A stretch of 64,000 nt of DNA from contig JALIRH010000148.1 of assembly GCA_023055505.1 (NCBI GenBank), positions 434,001 through 498,000 of the forward strand, given 5' to 3'. Position 1 is the stretch's first letter. Every line of letters starts with the position of its first letter. A program made the translations under genes and the position numbers. The stretch comes from Callipepla californica brunnescens (Eukaryota; Chordata; Aves; Galliformes; Odontophoridae). Positions 47,956 to 57,827 of this stretch are shown here, in pieces. Below the pieces are notes generated by a model. The model was not told the origin of the DNA. It made no database searches and worked only from the letters and a program-made list of their open reading frames with translations.

Positions 47956-50900
47956 GAGTTCTATGGCCCCATTGATCCCTATGGCTCCATTGATCGCTGT
48001 GGCCCCATTGATTCCTGCGGCCCCATTGAGTTCTATGGCCCCATTGATTCCTATGGCCCCATTGATCCCTATGGCCCCATTGATTCCTATGGCCCCATTG
48101 ATTCCTCTGGTCCCATTGATTCCTGAGGCCCCATTGATCCCTGTGGCCCCATTGATCCCTATGGCCCCATTGATTCCTATGGCCCCATAGATCCCTATGG
48201 CCCCATTGATCCCTATGGCCCCACTGATCCCTATGGCCCCACTGAGTTCTATGCCCCATTGATTCCTATGACCCCATTGATTCCTATGGCCCCATTGATC
48301 CCTATGGCCCCATTGATTCCTATGGCCCCATTGATGACTATGGCCCCATTGATCCCTTTGGCCCCATTCATTCCTATGGACCCACTGATTCCTATGGCCC
48401 CACTGATTCCTATGGCCCCATTGATTCCTATGGACCCATTGATCCCTTTGGCCCCATTCATTCCTATGGACCCACTGATTCCTATGGCCCCATTAATTCC
48501 TATGGCCCCACTGATTCCTATGGTACCATTGATCCCTATGGCCCCATTGATCCCTATGGCCCCATTGATTCCTATGGACCCATTGATTCCTGTGGCCCAA
48601 TTGATACCTATGACTCCATTGATCGCTCTTGCCCCATTGATCCCTATGGTTCCATTGATCCCTGTGGCCCCATTGAGTTCTATGGCCCCACTGAGTTCTA
48701 TGGCCACATTGATTCCTATGGTCCCATTGATCCCTATGGCTCCATTGAGTTCTATGGCCCCATTGATTCCTATGGTCCCATCGATCCCTAAGGCCCCATT
48801 GATTCCTATGGCCCCATTGATTCCTATGGCCCCATTGATTCCTATGGTCCCATTGATCCCTATGACGCCATTGATGCTTATATTACCATCGATCCCTATG
48901 GTCCCATTGATCCCTATGACGCCATTGATGCTTATATTACCATCGATCCCTATGGTCCCATTGATCCCTATGGCCCCTTCAATTCCTATGGCCCCACTGA
49001 TTCCTATGGCCCCATTGATTCCTCTGGTCCCATTGATTCCTATGGCCCCATTGATTCCTACGGCCCCATTGATCCCTATGGCTCCATTGATTCCTATGGC
49101 CCCATTGATTCCTATGGCCCCACAGATTCCTATGGCACCATTGATCCCTACGGCCCCATTGATCCCTAAGGCCCCATTGAGTTCTCTGGCCCCATTGATC
49201 CCTATGGCCCCATTGATTCCTATGGCCCCATTGAGTTCTCTTGCCCCATTGAGTTCTCTGGCCCCATTGATTCCTATGGCCCCAATGATCCCTATGGCCC
49301 CATTGATCCCTATGGCCCCATTGATTCCTATGGCCCCATTGATCCCTGTGGCCCCATTGATTCCTATGGCCCCAATGATCCCTATGGCCCCATTGATCCC
49401 TATGGCCCCATTGATTCCTATGGCCCCATTGATCCCTGTGGCCCCATTGATTCCTATGGCCCCATTGATTCCTCTGGTCCCATTGATTCCTATGGTCCCA
49501 TTAATTCCTGTGGCCCCATTGATGCCTGTGGCCCATTGATCCCTAGGGCCCCATTGATCCCTATGGCCCCACTGAGTTCTATGACCCCTTTGATCCCTAT
49601 GGCCCCATTGATTCCTCTGGCCACATTGATCCCTATGACTCCATTGATCGCTGTGGCCCCACTGATTCCTATGGCCCCATTGATTCCTATGGCCCCACTG
49701 ATCCCTATGGCTCCATTGATTCCTATGGCCTCATTGATCCCTATGGCCCCTTTGATCCCTATGGCCACACTGAGTTCCATGGCCCCACTGATTCCTATGG
49801 TCCCATTGATCCCTATGGCCCCATAGAGTTCTATGGCCCCATTGATCCCTATGACTTCATTGATTCCTATGGCCCCATTGATCCCTATGGCCCCATTGAT
49901 TCCTATGGCCCCATTGATCCCTGCGGCCCCATTGATTCCTATGGCCCCATTGATTCCTCTGGTCCCATTGATTCCTATGGTCCCATTAATTCCTTTGGCC
50001 CCATTGATCCCTGTGGCCCCACTGATCCCTATGGCTCCATTGATTCCTTTGGTCTCATTGATCCCTATGGCCCCATTGAGTTCTATGGCCCCATTGATTC
50101 CTCTGGTCCCATTGATTCCTCTGGTCCCATTGATTCCTATGGTCCCATTAATTCCTTTGGCCCCATTGATCCCTGTGGCCCCATTGATCCCTATGGCCCC
50201 ATTGATCCCTATGGCCCCACTGAGTTCTATGACCCCTTTGATCCCTATGGCCCCATTGATTCCTCTGGCCACATTGATCCCTATGACTCCATTGATCGCT
50301 GTGGCCCCACTGATTCCTATGGCCCCATTGATTCCTATGGCCCCACTGATCCCTATGGCTCCATTGATTCCTATGGCCTCATTGATCCCTATGGCCCCTT
50401 TGATCCCTATGGCCACACTGAGTTCCATGGCCCCACTGATTCCTATGGTCCCATTGATCCCTATGGCCCCATTGAGTTCTATGGCCCCATTTATCCCTAT
50501 GACTCCATTCATTCCTATGGCCCCATTGATCCCTATGGCCCCATTGATCCCTATGTCCCAACTGAGTTCTATGGCCCTACTGATCCCTATGGCCCCATTG
50601 ATTCCTTTGGTCTCATTGATCCCTATGGCCCCATTGAGTTCTATGACCCCATTGATCCCTATGGCCCCATTGATCCCTATGGCCCCATTGATTCCTATGG
50701 CCCCATTGATTCCTATGGTCCCATTGATTCCTGTGGCCCCATTGATCCCTATGGCCCCATTGATCCCTATGGTCCCATTGAGTTCTATGGCCCCATTGAG
50801 TTCTATGGCTCCATTCATTCCTATGGCCCCTTTGAGTTCTATGGCCCCATTGATTCCTATGGCCCTGTTGATTACTATGGTCCCATTGATTCCTTGGTCC

Positions 50901-51870
50901 CCTTGATCCCTATGGCCCCTCTGAGTTCTATGACCCCATTGAGTTCTATGGCCCCATTGATCCCTATGGCCACACTGATCCCTATGGCCCCATTGATTCC
51001 TATGGCCACATTGATCCCTATGGCCCCATTGATTCCTATGGCCCCATTGATCCCTATGGCCCCATTGATTCCTATGGTCACATTGATCCCTAAGGTCCCA
51101 CTGAGTACTATGGCCCCACTGATTCCTATGGCCCCTTTGATTCCTATGGTCCCACTGATTCCTGTGGCCCCACTGATTCCTGTGGTCCCATTGATCGCGA
51201 TGGCCCCATTGATCCCTATGGCCCCATTGATCCCTATGGCCCCATCGATCCCTATGGCCCCATTGATTCCTATGGCCCTGTTGATTACTATGGTCCCATT
51301 GATTCCTTGGTCCCCTTGATCCCTATGGCCCCTCTGAGTTCTATGGCCCCATTGAGTTCTATGGCCCCATTGATCCCTATGGCCACACTGATCCCTATGG
51401 CCCCATTGATTCCTATGGCCACATTGATCCCTATGCCCCCATTGATTCCTATGGCCCCATTGATCCCTATGGCCCCATTGATTCCTATGGTCTTTTTGAT
51501 CCCTAAGGTCTCACTGAGTTCTATGGCCCCACTGATTCCTATGGCCCCTTTGATTTCTATGGTCCCACTGATTCCTGTGGCCCCACTGATTCCTGTGGTC
51601 CCATTGATCCCGATGGCCCCATTGATCCCTATGGCCCCATTGATCCCTATGGCCCCATCGATCCCTATGGCCCCATCGATCCCTATGGCCTCAGTGATCC
51701 CTATGGCTCCATCGATCCCTATGGCCCCATTGAGTTCTATGGCCCCATTGATTCCTATGGCCCCATTGATCCCTATGGCCCCATTGATTCCTATGGCCCC
51801 ATTGATTTCTATGGCCGCATTGATTCCTATGGTCCCATTGTACCCTATGGCGCCATTGATCCCTATTGCC
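47956..51870 (+). repeat. 18-bp minisatellite, left part
   Basis: About 217 tandem copies of GGCCCCATTGATTCCTAT, with common variants GATCCC, GAGTTC, ACTGAT and GGTCCC. Eighteen is a multiple of three, so two plus frames (APLIPM and GPIDSY) and two minus frames (INGAIG and NQWGHR) stay open for hundreds of codons; the other two have a stop in almost every unit. No splice, promoter or complexity signal suggests a gene. The left edge is the solo LTR; the right edge is the provirus, inserted within the array. Confidence 0.95.
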
Positions 51871-52437
51871 TGTAATGGTTTTATGATTTTTGGTACTGGT
51901 ATTCCACATCATAACATCATGTATTGCATTAAGAGTTAAAGAGCTAATACTCCAGCTCCACAGATCATTGATAATTCCTGGTATACCTGCCTCAGAAGAG
52001 AAGAAGAATTCCATTCCCCATAGGACTTTGCGATGCTTTGTATTTTTACGTGTTTTCCGCTCAGAGGAAACAGATAAAATCCCTCAGCGGTCGCGGGACA
52101 CTCTCTTTCCTTCAGGATCTGCTCAGCAGTGGGTGCTAACTGCCATATCGCCTTCAGCGTTAGTGTAAGGCCTTCAGTTTATCGGACACTCTCTCTTGCT
52201 CATTTTATTTGATTCATTAGCCTCAATTCCAATTATATTATATTATATTGTGTTATTTTGCTTTCTGATATCTTATTTAGTAAATTAGCTTTCCTCCTCA
52301 GATCGTTGCCGCTGTTTTGTTTCTGGGCCCATCTCCCTTTTACATTTTCCCTTCCCCTTTCCTGGGGCGTGGGTCCGTGGGTCCCCTACACCAATCGTCA
52401 CGGAACCGGGCCGATCCAGCCCGGTAAACCGTTGACA
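51871..52437 (+). repeat. 5' LTR of the provirus
   Basis: 567 bp, TGTAATGG to GTTGACA. A TATA-like CAGATAAAAT lies near 52070. Compared by eye with the 3' LTR, about 22 differences fall in the first ~320 bp and only about one in the last ~245 bp. Confidence 0.93.
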
Positions 52438-52442
52438 TTTTT

Positions 52443-52460
52443 TGGCGCCCAACGTGGGGC
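52443..52460 (+). other. Primer-binding site, tRNA-Lys type
   Basis: TGGCGCCCAACGTGGGGC starts 5 bp after the 5' LTR. It is the standard 18-base complement of the 3' end of tRNA-Lys (the Lys-1,2 type). Confidence 0.9.
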
Positions 52461-52651
52461 AGACGAGCTGCCTTAGCCGGGCAGAGACATACTCTTAGAG
52501 TGAATCTCTGTTTCTTGCTAGCCAGCTTATCTGTACTGCAGGTACTGTACGGCATAACAGGACCTTGAAGCCTGGGCGTACTGCCAGTTGTTCTGGGATA
52601 TCTGTAAACTTTTTTGGGTACTGCTAGCTTGTTTTAGAAAAAAAAAAAAAA

Positions 52652-53470
52652 ATGCTCTCGCTTTTTAAACTGCTCTTAAAGGGGCTGCATTTCATGGTTT
52701 GTTCCCTTGTAATGCTCAGAATATACTGGGACTTAATTAAGTTTGCCAGTCTGATCTATGGAGCTTGGTCTCTATATGATAAACTAAAAACAATGATGGA
52801 AATACCTACCTGGCTTTTGTATATGATGTGGCATTCAGTTCCAGGGGGAGCAACCCCAGGTGGAGTTGTTAATTCTAAGGAACTCATGATTTTTAAACCG
52901 GTTCCTGGCCTCTCCTTTGAATTCATTAGGCGTTTTCTGAATGCTCATCCAATGCTCGTAATGATTGTGGTGTCAGTCTCCCTGAATGTATTCTTCATGA
53001 TTCTACTCAGTATCTGTATTTATAATATTTTGAGAAAGCCTTCCCCAGAGCCAGAGAACAGTGACTGGCAGGGAATTTGGAGGGACTTAGGAGAGACTTT
53101 AGAGAAGTGGTCATCACTGGTGTCATGGGACTTTTCTCCTGAACACCTACAAGATCCTGAGAACCTAAGCAGATATTTGAGACAGGGATGTTATGGATCA
53201 GACAGATCTGAGGAGGCCCAAATTATTTGGGGTCTGGCTTATGCTTACCAGGCCTTATTCAATACTATTCCAGAGAGGCTTAGAGTTTTTGAAATTGAGC
53301 GAGAGAGTCTCCGAGCCGAAAGGGACAGTCTCCAAATTGAGAAAGACAGTCTTTTAGCTGACAATCAGACCCACCAGACCAAGAGCATGATCCTGAGAGA
53401 ATCAGGTGTACACCAGTTATGTGGCGTATATTCACAAGGACTGCACCAGACAGGTATGCCAGTACATTAG
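52652..53470 (+). CDS. Gag-position protein with two membrane segments and a coiled coil
   Basis: 272 codons from an ATG that follows a run of As. It holds hydrophobic stretches at about residues 5-40 and 108-126 (VMIVVSVSLNVFFMILLSIC), a charged linker with PSPEPEN, and a heptad-like charged helix near residues 213-240 (IERESLRAERDSLQIEKDS). It lies where gag should be, but I see no major homology region and no zinc knuckle. Two membrane passes are unusual for Gag and more like a signal-anchored or accessory protein. The C-terminal ~17 residues overlap the next frame at 53419, where the reading shifts; whether this is decay or an intended frame change cannot be decided from one copy. Function unknown; retroviral origin is inferred from position. 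Confidence 0.7.
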   Translation: MLSLFKLLLKGLHFMVCSLVMLRIYWDLIKFASLIYGAWSLYDKLKTMMEIPTWLLYMMWHSVPGGATPGGVVNSKELMIFKPVPGLSFEFIRRFLNAHPMLVMIVVSVSLNVFFMILLSICIYNILRKPSPEPENSDWQGIWRDLGETLEKWSSLVSWDFSPEHLQDPENLSRYLRQGCYGSDRSEEAQIIWGLAYAYQALFNTIPERLRVFEIERESLRAERDSLQIEKDSLLADNQTHQTKSMILRESGVHQLCGVYSQGLHQTGMPVH

Positions 53471-53973
53471 CAGCAATGTATGGCAGAAGACAAAGAAGAC
53501 CCCTTATAAATGACCTGATTAACAGACTTCAAGACACTGAATTACATTTAACTCCTCTACGAGCTTACGTCTCAGCCTTTGCAAAGGTAACCGAAAGACT
53601 GGATAGAATGGAGAGCAATCAAGAAGACATAATGGACGAACTGGCTACTGTGTTTAATTCTGATGAAACTGATGGATCTGATGAGAACGAGGATTCCCAA
53701 AACAGCAACATCTCAGCTATCAAAAGAGGACGTTCTCCTGCTCGAAGAAGTGTCAACAGTAAAACTATATCACGTACTGCCTTGTGGCGTTACCTACGTG
53801 ACCAGGGGGAAGATATGAAGAAGTGGCATAAGAAACCCACTTCTGCCCTTCAGGCACGTGTAAAACAGTTACAAAATAGGTCAACCACCAGGGTGAACTT
53901 CCCCAAGGAGGTGACTGCTCCAGTGATTGCCGGATATGGCAGTAGCCGTAGAGTCAACAGAGGTAACATATAG
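53419..53973 (+). CDS. Second gag-region frame
   Basis: 184 codons in the frame of pol, overlapping the end of the preceding frame. It is basic at its start (YGRRQRRP), then has an acidic stretch (SDETDGSDENEDSQ), and later RGRSPARRS and a basic C-terminus, which suggests nucleic-acid binding without a zinc knuckle. It ends at TAG 53971-53973, after which the same frame is open into protease. It may be the C-terminal half of gag, separated by a frameshift. Confidence 0.6.
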   Translation: MWRIFTRTAPDRYASTLAAMYGRRQRRPLINDLINRLQDTELHLTPLRAYVSAFAKVTERLDRMESNQEDIMDELATVFNSDETDGSDENEDSQNSNISAIKRGRSPARRSVNSKTISRTALWRYLRDQGEDMKKWHKKPTSALQARVKQLQNRSTTRVNFPKEVTAPVIAGYGSSRRVNRGNI

Positions 53974-54015
53974 AGGTGCCCTGCCCCCAGCCAGGGCGGG
54001 GAAAGGGATAATAGA

Positions 54016-55617
54016 GTGTATTGGACTGTGTGGATTCGATGGCCTGGCACATCAGAACCACAAAAATATAAGGCATTGGTGGACACTGGTGCACAGTGCA
54101 CTCTAATGCCCTCAAGTCACCAAGGGACAGAATTAATCTATATTTCTGGGGTGACTGGGGGTTCCCAAGAGCTGACCAAGTTGGAGGCTGAAATAAGTCT
54201 CACTGGTAAAGACTGGCAAAAACATTCTATTGTGACTGGCCCAGGGGCTCCATGTATACTTGGTACTGATTACCTCAAAAGGGGATATTTTAAGGATCCC
54301 AAAGGGTATCGATGGGCTTTTGGAATAGCTGCTGTGGGCGCAGATAACACTAAGCAGCTGTCTGCTTTGCCTGGCCTGTCAGAAGATCCGTCTGTTGTAG
54401 GGTTGCTACAAGTAGAGGAGCAACAGGTACCGATTGCTACAAAAACGGTGCACAGACGGCAGTACCGCACTAATAGGGATTCCTTGCTCCCCATTCAAAA
54501 CCTGATTCGTCAGCTAGAGAGCCAGGGAGTGATCAGCAAAACTCACTCCCCGTTTAACAGCCCCATAAGGCCAGTGCGTAAAGCCAGTGGAGAATGGAGG
54601 CTGACGGTAGATTATCGTGGCCTCAATGAAGTCACACCTCCACTGAGTGCTGCTGTGCCGGACATGCTTCAACTCCAGTACGAACTGGAGTCAAAAGCAG
54701 CCAAGTGGTATGCCACCACTGACATTGCTAACGCCTTCTTTTCAATTCCCTTGGCCACAGAATGCAGGCCACAGTTTGCTTTCACCTGGAGGGGAGTTCA
54801 GTACACCTGGAACCGTTTGCCCCAGGGGTGGAAGCACAGCCCAACCATTTGCCATGGGTTGATCCAAACTGCATTGGAACAGGGCGGTGCTCCTGAGCAC
54901 TTACAATACATTGATGACATCATTGTGTGGGGCAATACAGCAGGGGAAGTTTTCGAGAAAGGAGAGAGAATAATTCAGATCCTCCTGCGAGCTGGCTTCG
55001 CTATTAAGCAAAGCAAAGTGAAAGGGCCTGCACAGGAAATTCAGTTCCTAGGTATAAAGTGGCAAGATGGACGTCGTCACATCCCAACAGATGTGATTGA
55101 CAAAATTATTGCTATGTCTCCACCCACTAGTAAGACAGAGACCCAAGCTTTTCTGGGTGTAGTGGGCTTTTGGAGAATGCATGTTCCAAACTACAGTCTC
55201 ATTGTGAGCCCTCTCTTTCGGGTGACGCGGAAGAAGAATGATTTTGAATGGGGTCCTCAACAGCAGAAGGCTTTTGAGCAAATTAAGCAGGAGATAGCCC
55301 GTGCCGTGGCCCTGGGGCCAGTGCGGACGGGACAGGATGTAAAGAACATCCTCTACACTGCTGCTGGAAAGGAAGGTCCCACTTGGAGTTTGTGGCAAAG
55401 AGCTTCTGGAGAGACCCGAGGCCGACCCCTTGGTTTCTGGAGTCGAGCATACAGGGGGTCTGAGGAGCGCTACACTCCAACTGAGAAGGAAATCTTAGCC
55501 GCGTACGAGGGGGTTCGAGCTGCTTCCGAAGTAATCGGTACTGAAGCGCAGCTCCTTCTGGCACCTCGACTGCCAGGAGTTCAAAGGAAAGGTTCCCTCC
55601 ACCCATCATGCTACTGA
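54016..55617 (+). CDS. pol: pol: protease and reverse transcriptase
   Basis: About 533 codons. The frame is already open from 53974 and there is no ATG at the start, so it was probably made as a gag-pol fusion. The aspartic protease motif LVDTGAQ is near residue 21 and ILGTDYL near 76. The reverse transcriptase has LTVDYRGLN, LPQGWKHSP and the catalytic YIDD at residue 298, followed by FLGIKW and the thumb/connection region. The end (after WSRAYRGSEERYTPTEKE) runs into unrelated residues and a stop at 55617, so a frameshift separates it from the RNase H frame. Family: ERV-L-like by the protease-RT spacing and motif wording, from memory. Confidence 0.9.
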   Translation: MYWTVWIRWPGTSEPQKYKALVDTGAQCTLMPSSHQGTELIYISGVTGGSQELTKLEAEISLTGKDWQKHSIVTGPGAPCILGTDYLKRGYFKDPKGYRWAFGIAAVGADNTKQLSALPGLSEDPSVVGLLQVEEQQVPIATKTVHRRQYRTNRDSLLPIQNLIRQLESQGVISKTHSPFNSPIRPVRKASGEWRLTVDYRGLNEVTPPLSAAVPDMLQLQYELESKAAKWYATTDIANAFFSIPLATECRPQFAFTWRGVQYTWNRLPQGWKHSPTICHGLIQTALEQGGAPEHLQYIDDIIVWGNTAGEVFEKGERIIQILLRAGFAIKQSKVKGPAQEIQFLGIKWQDGRRHIPTDVIDKIIAMSPPTSKTETQAFLGVVGFWRMHVPNYSLIVSPLFRVTRKKNDFEWGPQQQKAFEQIKQEIARAVALGPVRTGQDVKNILYTAAGKEGPTWSLWQRASGETRGRPLGFWSRAYRGSEERYTPTEKEILAAYEGVRAASEVIGTEAQLLLAPRLPGVQRKGSLHPSCY

Positions 55618-55663
55618 TGCCACTTGGAGTAAGTGGATTGCGCTGATTACACAGCGAGCTCGA

Positions 55664-56611
55664 ATGGGGAACCTCAGTCATCCAGGAATCCTAGAAGTGA
55701 TCATGGACAGGCCTGAAGGTAAAAAGTTTGGAACAACACCAGCAGAGGAGGTATCACGTGCTAAAGAGGCCCCGCCATACAATGAACTACCGGAAGATGA
55801 GAAGAGATATGCCCTGTTCACAGATGGATCGTGTCGGATTGTGGGTAAGCACCGCAGATGGAAATCTGCAGTGTGGAGTCCCACACAACAAGTTGCAGAG
55901 GCCACTGAAGGAAAAGGAGAGTCAAGCCAATTTGCAGAGGTAAAGGCTGTCCAATTAGCCTTAGATATTGCTGAACGTGAGAGGTGGCCAGTGCTTTATC
56001 TTTACACTGACTCATGGATGGTGGCAAATGCCTTATGGGGGTGGTTACAGCAATGGGAACAAAATGGCTGGCAACGGAGGGGTAAACCTATTTGGGCTGC
56101 TGAACTGTGGAAAAATATTGCTGCCCGAGTAAAGAATATGGTTGTAAAGGTGCGCCATGTAGATGCTCATGTTCCTAAAAGCCGGGCAACTGAAGAACAA
56201 CAGAATAACCATCAGGTAGATCGAGCTGCCAAAGTTAAGATGGCTCAAGTAGACTTGGACTGGCAACACAAAAGTGAATTATTTTTAGCTCGATGGGCCC
56301 ATGAGACCTCGGGCCATCAAGGAAGAGATGCAACATATAAGTGGGCTAGAGACCGAGGGGTGGACTTAACTATGGACGCTATTGCACAGGTTATCCATGA
56401 CTGTGATACTTGCGCCACAATTAAACAAGCCAAGAGGATGAAACCTCTTTGGGGGGAAGGGCGATGGCAAAAATATAAATATGGGGAGGCGTGGCAGATA
56501 GATTATATCACCTTGCCACAAACTCGCAATGGTAAGCGTTATGTGCTCACCATGGTGGAAGCAACCACTGGGTGGCTTGAAACATATGCAGTACCCCATG
56601 CTACCGCCTGA
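55664..56611 (+). pseudogene. pol: pol continued: RNase H and integrase N-terminal half, ends at in-frame TGA
   Basis: Open frame of about 315 codons in a different frame from 54016-55617. RNase H shows FTDGSC, an AEVKAVQLAL helix and LYTDSWMVANAL. The integrase zinc-binding HHCC motif is seen as HETSGHQG and CDTCATIK, and the first catalytic aspartate as WQIDYITL. A TGA at 56609-56611 interrupts the catalytic core before the second aspartate. Truncated at both ends relative to a full pol. Confidence 0.88.
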
Positions 56612-57148
56612 AACACCATTCTAGGTCTCGAGAAGCAAGTCCTATGGCGACATGGTACTCCAGAGAGAACTGAGTCAGATAATGGGACTCATTTCAAAAA
56701 TTCTCTTGTAAGTAATTGGGCCAAAGATCATGGCATTGAATGGATTTATCATATCCCCTATCACGCACCAGCTATTGGTAAAATTGAAAGATATAATGGG
56801 TTGTTAAAAACCATGTTGAAAGCAATGGGTGGCGGAACATTTAAGCACTGGGAGAAGCATTTGGCAGAAGCCACCTGGTTGGTCAACACTCGAGGATCCA
56901 TCAATCGTGATAGTCCTGCCCAATCCGGCTCTCTACCTACAGTAGAGGGAGATAAGGTCCCTGTAGTACATGTAAAGAAAATGTTGGGCAAAGCAGTTTG
57001 GGTCCTTCCAGCTTCTGGAAAGGGCAAACCTCTCCGTGGAACTGTCTTTGCTCAGGGACCTGGGTCCACTTGGTGGGTGATGCAGAAGAATGGGGATGTT
57101 CAGTGTGTACCACAAGAGAATTTGATGTTGGGGGAGTGCAGTCAGTAA
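56612..57148 (+). pseudogene. pol: pol continued: integrase C-terminal half
   Basis: Same frame as the preceding segment after the TGA. It carries the second aspartate (ESDNGTHF), the catalytic glutamate (GKIERYNG), then WEKHLAEATWLVNTRGS and a C-terminal domain with GTVFAQGPGSTWWVMQ. It stops at 57146-57148, only about 112 bp before the 3' LTR, so there is no room for env. Confidence 0.88.
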
Positions 57149-57245
57149 TTCCATGTATATACTTGTATATATGTTGTGTGTGTGTGTATCTAATGCATGT
57201 TAATCATTGTTTTTCTGTATGTATCAAGAATGATGTAGAGATGTG

Positions 57246-57260
57246 GAATAAGGGGTGGAA
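57246..57260 (+). other. Polypurine tract
   Basis: GAATAAGGGGTGGAA directly before the TG of the 3' LTR; purine-rich with a single T, as expected for plus-strand priming. Confidence 0.8.
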
Positions 57261-57827
57261 TGTCATGGTTTTATGATTTTTGGCACTAGTATTCCACATC
57301 ACAACATCATGTATTGCATTAAGAGTTAAAGAGCTAATACTCCAGCTCCATAGATCATTGATAATTCCAGGTATACCTGTCTCAGAAGAGAAGAAGCACT
57401 GCATTCCCCAGAGGACTTTGCGATGCTTTGTATTTTTACGTGTTTTCCGCTCAGAGGGAACAGATAAAAACCCTCAGCGGTCACGGGACACTCTCTTTCC
57501 TTCGGGATCGACTCAGCAGTGGGAGCTCACTGCCGTATCGCCTTCAGCGTTAGCGTAAGGCCTTCGGTTTATCGGACACTCTCTCTTGCTCATTTTATTT
57601 GATTCATTAGCCTCAATTCCAATTATATTATATTATATTGTGTTATTTTGCTTTCTGATATCTTATTTAGTAAATTAGCTTTCCTCCTCAGATCGTTGCC
57701 GCTGTTTTGTTTCTGGGCCCATCTCCCTTTTACATTTTCCCTTCCCCTTTCCTGGGGCGTGGGTCCGTGGGTCCCCTACACCAATCGTCACGGAACCGGG
57801 CCGATCCAGCCTGGTAAACCGTTGACA
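57261..57827 (+). repeat. 3' LTR of the provirus
   Basis: 567 bp, TGTCATGG to GTTGACA. At most sites where the two LTRs differ it agrees with the solo LTR at 47380-47955, so it looks closer to the family consensus than the 5' LTR. Confidence 0.93.

Larger units (their letters stand above)
51871..57827 (+). mobile_element. Almost complete ERV-L-like endogenous retrovirus, no env
   Basis: Two 567-bp LTRs in the same direction enclose a primer-binding site, gag-position frames, protease, reverse transcriptase, RNase H, integrase and a purine tract. TTGCC flanks both ends (51866-51870 and 57828-57832), a 5-bp target duplication in the minisatellite. The pol order, integrase end and lack of env resemble avian class III (ERV-L) elements, while the primer site fits tRNA-Lys. 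Coding breaks are a frameshift inside the gag region, a TAG between gag and pol, a frameshift between reverse transcriptase and RNase H, and a TGA in integrase. As it stands it is not coding-competent. Confidence 0.93.

Noticed and set aside
51871..57827. A cellular gene cluster at the provirus, or a replication-competent virus
   Set aside because: LTRs, primer site, purine tract and target duplication identify an endogenous retrovirus; several coding breaks and no env mean it is not competent as it stands.
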